Below are positions 1 through 10,512 of a stretch of DNA of 64,000 nucleotides, piece after piece. Position 1 is the stretch's first letter. Every line of letters begins with the position of its first letter. The stretch is taken from positions 43,207,335-43,271,334 of the forward strand of contig CM046003.1 of assembly GCA_025175895.1 (NCBI GenBank). The letters are read 5' to 3'. Both the position numbers and the translations under genes were made by a program. Under the pieces are notes generated by a model, which saw only the letters and a program-made list of their open reading frames with translations, ran no database searches and was not told the origin of the DNA. The DNA comes from Wurfbainia villosa (Eukaryota > Streptophyta > Magnoliopsida > Zingiberales > Zingiberaceae).

Positions 1-1065
1 AGGAGAGCCCAAAACAAATACCCCATCGACTTTCTTGAAAGGATATGCATGAAGAGATAGTAAGTAATGTTTAATTATCACTTACAATAAATTTTATACC
101 TTAACGAACAGGTATTTAAATAATATTGATTCATTTGTTATTGTTATTAGAAGGATGAATTATCTACTGATAATGAAATCAACCGAGCTATCCTTTGGAA
201 GAAAGGCCGACTCAATAAAGAAGGGGAGTTTGTTGGTGATCAACTGAAGGCAACAACCTCAAAAATTGTAAGTAAATGTTTTAGATTTTGGCTTGTTATG
301 TTAATGGTTCCCATCCAGATATTAGTCAATATATGTTTTTGTGCATTGCAGGATGATGGTATCTTACAAAAGAGGGAGGGAAAGTTAATGCTTGGTGAAC
401 CGACACAAGACATTCTAACAGTTGCACTTGAATCTAAGGAACATGGTGGGCGTATAAGGGCTTGAGCTTACGCTACTCCAAGTACATACTTTGGCTTGTC
501 AAAATGGGGGTCTCATGTTCAGCAAGCTGTATTTAATGATCAACAAAATATGTTGTTGGAGCAACATAAAAAATTTTAGAGCAGGAGGATCGGATAAACA
601 AGTTAGAAGCAATGGTTTTCAAAAATGGCAAATGCGTAGATTGAGAATGATGAGAAGGGAAGTTGTAGTGTGAAGTTTCTCAAACCTTGCAGGAAAATGA
701 GTTTAACTATGATCATGGTCTATCAAATGAGATGAAAGGCATGCTGATGCCGATGTGGAGTTTATTAACGAGTGAGCCTTTACAGTATCTTTAATCTTTA
801 ATGATATCATTGAAATTGTCCAATTTAAATACATTTATTTTTATACAAGCATTATGTTTTGTCTTACAAGGGTCAATTAGTTGCATTGAGTGTGGAATCT
901 GGCATCCATGTAGCTTTTGGTACAATTGTTAATATTGGGGGAGATGATGAGCATCTTAATGGTGATCCAAGTAAGCATACAAACCATTGTTTCGTAATGG
1001 TTGATGAAGCATTGGATGAAACCGCCTTTGCCAATTCCAACACTGTGTCAAAGCATTGGTGATGC
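1..1065 (+). pseudogene. CACTA transposase exon remnants
   Basis: Three spliced-looking pieces resemble plant Ptta/En/Spm transposase proteins. Bases 1-60 encode a piece ending near LERICMKR. Bases 150-268 encode one containing INRAILWKKGRLNKEGEF. Bases 352-560 encode one containing GEPTQDILTVAL and TYFGLSKWGSHVQ. A later piece at 870-1062 contains LVALSVESGIHVAFGTIVN, like the small domain between transposase and protease in these elements. An in-frame stop follows RIRA at about 463. The assignment rests on recognisable family wording, not a search, and exon limits are approximate. Confidence 0.6.
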
Positions 1066-1559
1066 TATCGGATCACATGTAGCTTTGGCCCACACTTGAT
1101 GCAAACACAAGAGTCTTGATAAATGCTACAATCTATTTAAATTTAGCTATACAAGTGCCTAACAAGTATATGTTTTCATAAACTAGAAGGTCAAGGGAAA
1201 AAACCTGATGTGGCAAAGGAAGCATCGATTGCAATCACCAAATGTGCAATCATTAACAAGCGATCATCGATATGCCTAGATCACTATGGCTATTGTATTG
1301 TTATTGCAAGCGTGCTCTTCATGATCACCTATGAAATTTATGTTGGAGTATGATGTATTTGGTGGTAAGTTCAAGCAGTGTTTGCCTTCAAGACATCATT
1401 CCTTTTACGCAACTTGGCACCAATTTCATACAATTGCATAGTTGTGTACATATGGTACGATATTGTTTTCATGTACTAACACTTTGACTATTGATTTATG
1501 AGTTTTATTTATCTTGGTCTTATGCATTTTGTTGTATGTTTAAATGGTAGGCATTTATA

Positions 1560-3500
1560 TAAAAAGATGAAGGAGGAAGATAAGTCGAGAGGTTTAGATT
1601 TGTGGATCCATATGTTGTTGGGTGTCATTTCACATCGCTTGATAAGAGGGCCCTTGGTTTGGCGGCTAGGTTGAATGGCACACCACCAAACCAAATAGTT
1701 TTGGTTCCAGCTTAACATAGGGTGTGTAAAATAGAGGTGGAATGCTAATTTTTTACTTTGATAAACACTTGCTTAATTACATGCATTACTATTGTGTATA
1801 TATGTAGTTTCCATTGGATTTTATCATCGATCCTCACAAAGAGGTTGTTTCGTTATTGGATCCTCTCACGTAAGAATCGTGATGAGACTTGGAAGAATGT
1901 TGTGAAGATGTAAGTTTTAGTAGCAAAATATTGTCAATATTTATTATAATTTTTTATATATACTATATGCACTAAAAGTCTATAATTTTTTGATTTTATG
2001 AAGGGCCTTGAAATTGTTCAACACGCATTGGCAAGCACGGAAGAAACACCCTTTGTGGGCAATAATCAAGGTATGTTTTACATCGTGGGAAGCTTATATA
2101 ATTTGAATTATTTAGTGACATTTATATAATCAAGTTATTTGTTATTTAGTGACATTTATATAATCAAGTTATTTGTGAATTATTTAGTGACATTTTGATA
2201 ATATTCGGATAACTCGATCTATATTCGAATTGAGGTGGGTATCAAATTAGTTTGAGTTAGATCTACAAATTCCTTATTTTTGTTAAGCATAACCTAATCG
2301 ACCTCCTCCCGACATTTTGTTTTGCCTTGATCCGCTTCTTGGTGTGGCTAAATTGACATTGTGCTCGATCGGGCTACTTACTCCAATCTATTCGAGTGTT
2401 TTGCCAATCGACATTGTGTTCGAGCAAATTGACATTGTGCTCAATTGGTCGCGATGCGATCGATTCCTCGAGCAAAATGACAAGGTGCTCTCAATTGCTC
2501 GCGATCATCGGTATTACCCCTTCTAATTTGCAATTTTCTCACTATCGCTCTTAATTGTTGGAGCTCAAAGATAACATGTGTCAAACAAATGTAACCACAT
2601 CAAAAAATGCAATCCAACAGGCATAAATTTTCCAATGATGATGAAGTAGATTGCGGATAGTTGTGAGGAATGTCTCAAAAGGATTTTTGCTCCTATCATC
2701 CTATGGATATAAAGTTAGCAATTTAAAGTCAAATATTTATTCAGTATCTTAAAGCATGCATAACGATAAGGCAATGCATGTACTATCATGATATGAAATT
2801 CATCTTCCATTAGTATGATTTATGGCATTCTCAACTTTTTTCAATCTTGCATATTGAGTGTTTTCCTTTTTTCTAAGAACAATATTCCTATTTCTTATTG
2901 ACAGAGTAAAAGAATCAAAAGTCGACTCCAAAATCTTCTTTCATTCTAAATGTTACAACAATACTACAAAGAAAGTTGCAAAAGTCACTAGTAAAAAAAA
3001 ACCTTCTTGACAAGCAAAAAAAATACTAGCAAGAGCATATACGATTGATCTATACCCGTGATTTGAACCAATTTAGAAGCCCATGCTTTCGTTTCTTCCC
3101 GTAATGCACTTTAGCTTCTTCTTCCCGTTAAACATAGCGTTTCATGTTAAACATTTGTACTAATCAAATTGGCAATGAACGATCTCATTTTGATCTTTCG
3201 TGTTTCTTCCATTGCTAGATGATGTTTTTTCCATCACGAGTTCCCCTTCAACCGGATGGAGCTCAATGCGTATTTTGTTTACGATATATGAGAGAGATAA
3301 TTGAAGGCGCCGCATCCTTTGACAAGTCTTCCCTACGATCAATAGTAATATTAGATATTTTTTCAAATTTTCTTATTGATACCATAGCGTTTAATTACAT
3401 TTTCATTTTTTCACATGCAGTTCGCAAATTACATGATAGGTGCAAAGGAAATTGATGAAATGACGTTGAGTGGGCTGATTGCATACAAGATTACATATCT
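1560..3500 (+). pseudogene. Ulp1-like (C48) protease remnant of the CACTA element
   Basis: Three stretches match the SUMO-protease-like domain often encoded by plant CACTA elements. At 1590-1715 one frame reads FRFVDPYVVG and then QIVLVPA before a stop. At 1812-2065 the pieces FIIDPHKEVVSLLDPL and WKNVVKMALKLFNTHWQARK follow. At 3231-3330 LRYMREIIEGAASFDKSSLR gives the segment just after the usual catalytic Cys. The position expected for the Cys (a QCGFYV-like motif) reads QCVFCL here. Stops and frame changes separate the blocks and introns may lie between them. The Ulp1 in the MULE further right is of a different subtype. Confidence 0.6.
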
Positions 3501-3784
3501 GATGATTAGGAGAGATTTCAGTGTACATACATCTTTTGGTTACATTCTATAAGTGTTTTGCTATGCAAATACTTTTGGTGCATATGATGTGTAGTTGTTT
3601 TGCCACATTTTTTTCATATATATCGGTAAAAGTGATCGCTTAAAATGTAATGTGACCTTGTATTTTACATTGCTACAAGTGGAGTGTATATATGTGTTTT
3701 CTATAATTCTTATTGATGTTGTATGATTTATATTAAAAATGCAACATCTACAACGCTTTATTATGTGTCTATATGTGTTGAGAC

Positions 3785-4210
3785 ATGACAACGCCGAAAA
3801 ACCGCTGTCTATGAGCAAAAGTTACCGTGGTAAATTTACAACGGTGAAAAATGGTTGTAGATTTAAGGAAAGACAACGGTGAAAAACCGCTGTCTATTAG
3901 AAAAAACCGTGGTAAATCGAATGTAAATAGTGGTTTGGTCAAAGACAACGGTTAAAAACCGTTGTCTTATCTTTGAAAAGACAACGGTTTTTCACCGTTG
4001 TCTTTGACCAAACCACTTTTCATAACGGGTCGATTTACCACGGTTTTTTTTCTAATAGACAACGGTTTTTCACCGTTGTCTTTCCTTAAATCTACAACGG
4101 TTTTTCACCGTTGTCTTTGACCGACCCCCTTTTCACAACGGGTCGATTAACAACAGATTTTTTGGCTAATAGACAACGGTTTTTCACCGTTGTCTATTCG
4201 ATTTTTTGGT
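3785..4210. repeat. CACTA subterminal repeats forming a large fold-back
   Basis: At least seven copies of a hairpin word, AGACAACGG(T/A) + TTTTCACCG + TTGTCT or its complement, occur at about 3838, 3870, 3940, 3979, 4060, 4091 and 4170. Each is a short inverted repeat. Copies left of about 3968 are inverted relative to those right of it, so about 180 bp on either side pair as one long imperfect hairpin. Spacer words TTTACCACGG and AACGGGTCGATT repeat too. Subterminal repeats in CACTA elements are transposase-binding sites; that role is inferred here. Confidence 0.85.
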
Positions 4211-4216
4211 GTAGTG
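4198..4216 (-). other. CACTA terminal inverted repeat (right end)
   Basis: Read on the minus strand the end begins CACTACACCAAAAAATCG and then enters the AGACAACGG repeat. CACTA at the extreme end is the superfamily hallmark. The partner terminus is outside the window. Confidence 0.85.
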
Positions 4217-5418
4217 AGACATGGTTGTTCATAGTGGAGCTGAGATCTCAGATCGGTGAATCAACCAGTTTTATTGTTCCTACAACCTTCCTTCTCAGTT
4301 GGTAAGCAATGTTTATCTTCTGTTGGTTGGATTGAGTTGGAAAAGGGTTAGATCATTGGAAGTTTTTATGTTATTGCAGTTGTAGGTACTAATTGTATAG
4401 GAGTTGAGATTGAATTTACCACAGTTTCATTGAATTGTGCTGATCAAATGTTACTTTGTATCAAAAAGTTGGTTGTGGCCGATTAGAGCAGTGAGGTAAG
4501 GTTTCAGTGTTGTTCTATTTCCATTGGAATAAGGATTTTAGAAGGTGTTGAATCAGTGGTACACAATCATTTGCAGGCGTGCTATGAATTAATCTATATC
4601 TTTGAAATTTCAGAATTTAGGGGATTATTGAATTGAATGGATCTGATATCCTGATTGAGATCAAGAAGTTGTGAATCATTGTGAGGTAAGTTTTAATTTG
4701 GTTATGTTATGGTAATAAACTACATTGTGGCAGCATAATGGATATGGATTGACTTGTTATAGAATTGTAGCTATGAGTTAGTGTGGTGGTTAATTATAGC
4801 AAGTATGTTGATCATGGTGATAAAGCGGACATTATGTGGGATGGGTGAACGAGACCTTAGTTAATATTTGTTTTGTAGACTGGAATACAAAATCGATGTA
4901 AGATTCGATTTAATCATTCATTGTACGATAGAATTAAATTGTATTTTGTATGGTGTACAGAACTTTGATGCGAGGCGAGTTCGCGGATGTGAAGACAGTT
5001 ACGGTTTACATAACAGGTGGGTAATTTCCTACCCTGGTCAGGTAACAGCTAAACCCTGAAGTATATAACTTCATATTATTGTCACTTTGACCTTAAATCC
5101 ACTCTAGTTTTTCTGATGCTTGATACTTGCCTTTGCACTTAAATACTCTATTATTATTGTTATCTATTCATTCATCTTTGTTATGAATTATAGATATTGT
5201 GGTAAGTGGACCTGTAGTGGTTTACCTATGTGTACGTAGCTAAATTCGGTTGTAAAACTGAATTGTGCGATTTAGATAAATCATCAGAGGGTGGATGATT
5301 CCAGAAGTAAAGTGAGTTTCCATGTTATATCCTGATGATGTGTTCATATCCACTATGGATCAGGTAGTCATGTATGGACATGTGATTGTCGATACAGTGT
5401 CGCTACGGACCGATGGTC

Positions 5419-5680
5419 CTACCTTGGTTGTGATCAATTGAGTTTGAATCTCTGTAGGATAGAGAGTGTGTTGATCAGTCGAGTATGACTCTCTACAGAA
5501 TAGAGAGTGTGTTGATCAGTTGTGCACGACTCTCTGCAGGATAGAGAGTGCGTTGATCAGTCGAGTGTAACTCTCTGCAGGATAGAGAGTGTTATGATCA
5601 GTTGAGTATGACTCTTTATAGGATAGAGAGTGTATTGATCAGATTGGTACGACTCTCTGTAGGATAGAGAGTCTGGGGTG
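5419..5680 (+). repeat. 41-bp minisatellite inside the gypsy LTR, six units
   Basis: Six units of about 41 bp have the form GACTCTCT-gyag-gATAGAGAGTGTgTTGATCAGT. Each carries a small palindrome (ACTCTCT...AGAGAGT). The homologous blocks in the LTRs at 39120-39290 and 52130-52290 have four units each, so copy number varies between LTR copies. Confidence 0.9.
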
Positions 5681-6070
5681 GATATATGTTTGTGTGACTG
5701 TGCATTCATGTCATTTACATGCATGCTGGCGATTAGGTCTCTCTTGTGGTTGAGAGGGTTGCCAATCATCCTGCCTCCTAGGTTACTCATGGAGGAGTAA
5801 CTGGTAGGAGGGCAGAGAATTATTGTACCACACTCTTCCACTATAGACAGTGGTAGTTGGATTTGCGTGTAGTTATTCTATGTGTGTGGCACTCGACCAC
5901 TCATGTGTAGTGACTATCAGAGTGGCCAACAGCAAGGACCCCCGTCGTGTAGCTAGCTCTTTATGCTTATATGATACTTGACCATACTGCCCACTCGACC
6001 ACTCGAGAGTAGTGGTTGGTGTTGAGTTGGGACAGTTGTCATGTCGAGCCACCGAGGCCACACTGGGGTC

Positions 6071-7153
6071 TGTTGGATCGAGAAGCGTCGCTAGAGGGGG
6101 GGTGAATAGCGATCGTAAATCTTTTTGATGTTTCGTTCGAGTAGATAATTAAATGAGTAAGAGCAGTGGAAAATAAAGAGACACGTTTATTTTTTACTTG
6201 GTTCACAACCCAGCGGTTGCTACTCCAAGGCCCTATCGGTCCTAGACCGCGTACGGAGGGCAAAGCACTATAACGTCTCCTCCTCATTGGAGGTAGGAGA
6301 CAACAATCACAAAACCGAATGTATGAGGATGAGGCAACAAGCCTACCTCACCTCGTTACAAATAAAAACAATGAATACAATATCAAAATATATTACTAGA
6401 TGCTGCTGCCGACGAAGAAGATCTGAACTTGTTGTCGCGTTGGCGTTATGACGGTGTTGGAGCGTTGGCGTTGTAGGAGTACTTGATGAATAAACTTGAT
6501 GATATTTAGAGTTGGAATCCACCCCTCCTTTTATAGATTTTGCCCTCTGAATATGTCTCCTCTTTTTTCAGAACAGATCACGAAGTTGTAATAAATTTTA
6601 TCGCGAAGTGGCCACGTCAAACCTTATCCATTTTGACCTAGTGCAAAGGCTGATTCGTCGCCATCAGTCGACTGATGACTCCCATCAGTCGACTGATGAG
6701 CATCAATAGACTGCTCAATGGCCAGCAGTCGACTGCCAGCTTGGCCACTTCCCTGTAGTAAGAGGTTAGCTCAGAAAATGATAAATGCAACGGTTTCTAA
6801 CTGTCCGATCTCGACCTAGACCTTCCACAGGAAGTCTTAGTCGGATCGCCGCCTACGGTCATCCCCGTAAAGAGGACACGACCTTACAATCTCTCACTCA
6901 CATGAGCTTTCCTCGATACTTACCTTGTAGCTCTCGCTTCCGGCCTTCCACTCGATTCCTTCAGCTCCCTCCGAAGTCACTCGAGTGTCGCCCGACCACC
7001 ACGGCTTCCTCCGGGTGTCGCTAGCCTACAGCTCCAGCTTTAGTACTTTTCTGCACACTCGATTTAGCTCATGAGATAACGATGTAAACTTAACTTTGTG
7101 TCTTTGCCATAATCAAAACACAGGTTCGATTATCTAGTGCCCCTGCACCAACA
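6071..7153 (-). mobile_element. Solo LTR, copia-type family A, inverted
   Basis: It begins TGTTGGATCGAGAAGCG and ends GCCCCTGCACCAACA, the reverse complement of the LTRs at 43210-44270 and 47260-48317. It is flanked by GGGTC (6066-6070) and GAGTC (7154-7158), a 5-bp duplication with one change. The related LTRs at about 38740 and 51740 give an intact empty site (GACCCCAGTG on the plus strand there), which confirms the insertion point. No internal sequence remains, as expected after LTR-LTR recombination. Confidence 0.93.
6528..6535 (-). promoter_or_regulatory. TATA box of solo LTR (TATAAAAG)
   Basis: On the minus strand TATAAAAG lies in AATCTATAAAAGGAGGGG, the same position as in the other family A LTRs. 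It presumably marks the U3/R border. Confidence 0.6.
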
Positions 7154-7232
7154 GAGTCGTGGTAGCTTTAGGGTGAGCCGGGATGACCATGCATTCTACA
7201 TTGCCGTGTCTTATGACATTTTGCATATTTCC

Positions 7233-7260
<28 letters not shown>
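7233..7260. repeat. (TA)n microsatellite
   Basis: About 14 uninterrupted TA units lie inside the gypsy LTR. Equivalent tracts of other lengths occur near 38625 and 51615 in the paired LTRs. Confidence 0.95.
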
Positions 7261-7265
<5 letters not shown>

Positions 7266-8088
7266 ATTGTGTGTGGGATACCTGTGTATAAGTTGGTCAG
7301 ACTGTAGTATACCTTTGATCAATACCTTGAGATGATACAGGATGGACTCAGTTCATCATTGTATTTGTCATAGGATGTTAGTATAGTGGTTTGTCGCTTA
7401 TAGAGTTAGATTTACTCTACCATATTGTAGGTGTTGTATTATGTTACTTATACTCAGGTTGTATGAGTTGCATCATTGCCAATTTTCAAGTATGTAGTAC
7501 CTTATGGTGTTATTATTGATCAGTTTAGTTATACAGTTATGTTATGCTGTTGTATACCTGTTATAACAATAGACAATATATTATTGACTCGCATGTGATA
7601 TATATAAATTATGCATGCACTTTTATTCTTATTACCATTGAGTTTTGTACTCACCACTACAGATCCTGGGTTTCTTGTCGCCCAGGTAACAGGTACTCGA
7701 CTCCGTACGGGCTTGGAGCAATGCTGGCTGACAACCTCTCATCTCACTTCCGAGGGTCCCGACTTGGTTTTATGTTTCCGTTGTTTTTGAATGTTTCTTA
7801 TATCGATCCAGATTTATATGTTGGATGTGTGTTTGACATTGTTGATGTACGCATATGTTGGTCCGGGTTTTGACGATGTTTTCTTTATGTTTTATTGTTA
7901 GTTATATCAGTATGCACTGTGTGTAGTTGTTATTTCATTTTGATAGTTTTTGCTGTGTTTTGTTGTATTGACGTTATATAAGTTGTTGTGTTGTGGCCGG
8001 AAGGCCTTGTATTAACAGGATATGTTGCCACGTACAGGGGAGATATTGTCCGTTTTTCTTCGGATCGGCATACTCTCGGGCCATGACA

Positions 8089-9423
8089 ATAGCCTCCGAG
8101 AGCATGAGTTGACATAGGTCCGCATACATCAATATGTATTAGTCCAAGCAACTCTCCCACCGGTTCACCTTTTCCAGTAAAAGGTAACTTCGTCATCTTG
8201 CCTTTTAAGCTTGATTCGCATGTATCGAATGAATCAAATTCAAATGATTCCAGAATTCCACATCGATGTAATTCGGATATGCATTTCTTGCTTACAGGGC
8301 CAAGACGATAATGCCACATGTAGGAGGCTAATTGATTATCTTTTCGTGAATGCTTGTTGCTCGCTTCGATATTGAAAATGTCATCGGATACGTCTAATGT
8401 ATATATTCCATTGCATAAAGTTTTAGTCTCATAAAGAACTCCATTCAAAGTTATGTAACAACAATTGTTACTAAAAGTCAAATGGTATCCATTTATATTT
8501 AAACAAGAAATAGAAATGATGTTCTTTATCAATGAAGGAACGAAATAGCAATTGTCCAGTTCTAAGATAAGTCCTATAGGGAGCTTCAACAGATATGTTC
8601 CGATGGCGAGTGTAGCAACCTTTGCTCCATTCCCAACATATAAATTTAACTCTCCCTTGACGAGTCTTCTTCTATTCCTTAGCTCATGTATGTCATTACA
8701 TATATGTGAGCCACACCCGGTATCCAATACCCAAGTGTCTAAAGAAATAGAATGACAATCAATAACGAAGATATCTGAAGAAGATGAGGCATCAGATGTA
8801 TTATTCTTCATTACGGACTCAAGATAAATCATGCAGTTTCCTCGCCAATGGCCCTCCTTGCCACAATGATGGCAAGTGTCCTTTTTAGCTGGTTCTGCCT
8901 TTTTAGCCTTTTTCTTCTTCCCCTTCTGTTGTTCTTTTGACTTCCTCTTAGAACCTTTCTTTGAGGAATCAACTAATAGCATTGTCCCTTGCTCATGCTT
9001 CACAGAAGGCTCCACAGTCTTCAGCATGTTGAGCAGTACCACATATGAACCTTCTTGCATCTCAGAGGTGAAGAGGAGCTTGGAGACTTCTAACCTTTCG
9101 GATCTCACATTCTCATCAAACAACTCATAGAGATGAAAGACTACGGTATGAGCATCCATATGCTCATGCTGCTTCTGTAGCTCGGGTACCATCGCGGCTA
9201 GCATGATGCAACTCACTAGTTCAGAATCACTCGTATGTTTCTGATAGACCAACAATTGGTCCGGAGTTGCATCATCTTTAGGACAGGTGGGAAGAGGCTC
9301 TTCGAGGACATACGCAAGTTTTTTCGCCTTGAGAATAATTCTCAGGTTTCTAAGCTAGTCTAAGAAGTTCGGCCCAGTCAATTTATTCGAATCCAAAATA
9401 GATAACAAATTCAAAGACGTCAT
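8089..9423 (-). pseudogene. copia gag-protease-preintegrase polyprotein fragment
   Basis: The gag start ATG is at 9423 (MTSLNLLSILDSNKL), a common start of this copia gag family. A TAG at 9355-9357 replaces the usual Trp in FLDWLRNL. Downstream the frame is open to the insertion at 8088. It shows a UBN2-type gag region, a Lys-rich linker, a CCHC knuckle (CHHCGKEGHWRGNC), an aspartic protease site (WVLDTGCGSH), and a pre-integrase segment (MWHYRLGPVSKKCISEL). It ends near GLIHIDVCGPMS at the start of the integrase core. In a complete element this encodes the particle protein, the maturation protease and the integrase entry region. Frame past 8088 belongs to the inserted LTR. Confidence 0.9.
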
Positions 9424-10499
9424 GGTTAAGCGAATAACCTAGAAATACAAATCGAGCATATATGAGAAAGATGATTTAAATGCATCAACATACATTTATA
9501 AATCACATTCATTTTTCGAAAACAAAAACCCTCAAAATCAATTCGGGAGATCGTAGGTCCATCTCCGAATGGGTTGATATCCAACATAGATAAGAACAAC
9601 CTTGGAGAGAGTCCAACAAGCCATTCATAGCTACGATGGTAGATATCAAATATACCAATTACATATCACATATATGCAACTATCACAAATGTGCTATCAA
9701 CTAATTGAATGTTCACACATACATTAGGTTGTTAACACATTAAGAAGTATGCATCATATGCATAGCACCCAATTTCACCTCCCTTTACATCGACCTTGGA
9801 GAGAGTCCAACAAATTGATGCTCCAAGTTAAAGCCGACCCATTAATCGTGAAATAGTTTTAATATGGTTAGAGCGCATTCAACCAATTAGCCAAGTTTGG
9901 AGAGAGTCTAACAACCCAAACTAACGATTGACCTCTGACTCTTACCATATTAATAATAAACTATTTCAATAGTTTGAACATGTTCAGGTACGAGCCGGGC
10001 TTTAATATTGTGTAAGGGTTTTAAGGTCTCATCCTCTTTGCATGCAAATAACTATTATCTACATGGCATGACACACATGACATACATCTACATGTCACGA
10101 CACACATGCCATAATGATATGCATATAATGCAATTACATGACATACAATTATGACATGTACATATAGTTTCCTTATTTGTCATAACTAATTTTGAAAATA
10201 AAATATGTTTGAGATTTGATTTCTCAAATCAAATATTGATTAAATTAGGAAACAAATTTCCAAATCTAAACACATATTTTATTTATGGAAAATATTAATT
10301 AAGAAAATTCAAATTTAATTTAGGAAATAAATTTCCTAAATTGTAATTTCCTAATCACATTAGAAAATTTCCGATTTGAATTTCTTTACTAATTAAAATT
10401 TCCATAATTATTTCTAAACTTTCCAAAAGTAGAAAATTTTCAAAAATATAATTACGAGTATCGTAAAATAATTTTACGATTATATCGGAACACAGTCAG
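9424..10499 (-). other. copia untranslated leader between primer site and gag
   Basis: An AT-rich leader of about 1.08 kb has no convincing ORF. The word TTGGAGAGAGTCCAACAA occurs at about 9591 and 9795 and, with one change, at 9897. Its function is unknown; packaging or dimerisation signals usually lie in this region. Confidence 0.6.
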
Positions 10500-10511
10500 G
10501 CTCTGATACCA
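10500..10511 (-). other. Primer-binding site, initiator tRNA-Met
   Basis: On the minus strand TGGTATCAGAGC lies one base inside the LTR boundary. It is complementary to the 3' end of plant initiator tRNA-Met and fixes the LTR end at 10513. Confidence 0.92.
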
Positions 10512-10512
10512 C

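Larger units (their letters stand above)
1..4216 (+). mobile_element. CACTA (En/Spm) DNA transposon, right part only
   Basis: The right end reads GGTGTAGTG at 4208-4216, the reverse complement of a CACTACACC terminus, which defines CACTA elements. Inside are transposase-like exons (1-1065), Ulp1-like protease pieces (1560-3500) and dense subterminal inverted repeats (3785-4210), the order expected for a plant CACTA element. The left terminus lies outside the window, so the 3-bp target duplication (candidate AGA at 4217-4219) cannot be verified. All reading frames are broken, so this copy is probably immobile unless helped in trans. A short direct repeat lies at about 2100-2190. The stretch 2200-3200 has no recognisable coding. 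Confidence 0.85.
4217..8088 (+). mobile_element. Ty3/gypsy LTR fragment (solo or 3' LTR), truncated on the left by the CACTA element
   Basis: The sequence from about 4217 to 8088 is a diverged copy, in opposite orientation, of the 3.5-kb LTRs at 37776-41258 and 50767-54286. Shared landmarks are the GTGGGTAATTTCCTACC word near 5020, the tandem TAGAGAGT block, the (TA)n tract and the end CTCTCGGGCCATGACA. After removing the nested solo LTR about 2.8 kb remains, some 0.7 kb short of a full LTR, consistent with the missing end lying across the CACTA insertion. No TGGTATCAGAGC primer site follows 8088, so it is not a 5' LTR. It interrupts copia pol at 8089. Confidence 0.8.

Noticed and set aside
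5400..5700. Regular TAGAGAGT palindromes as a CRISPR-like array
   Set aside because: Units are directly adjacent with no unique spacers, sit inside a plant LTR and recur in its other copies.
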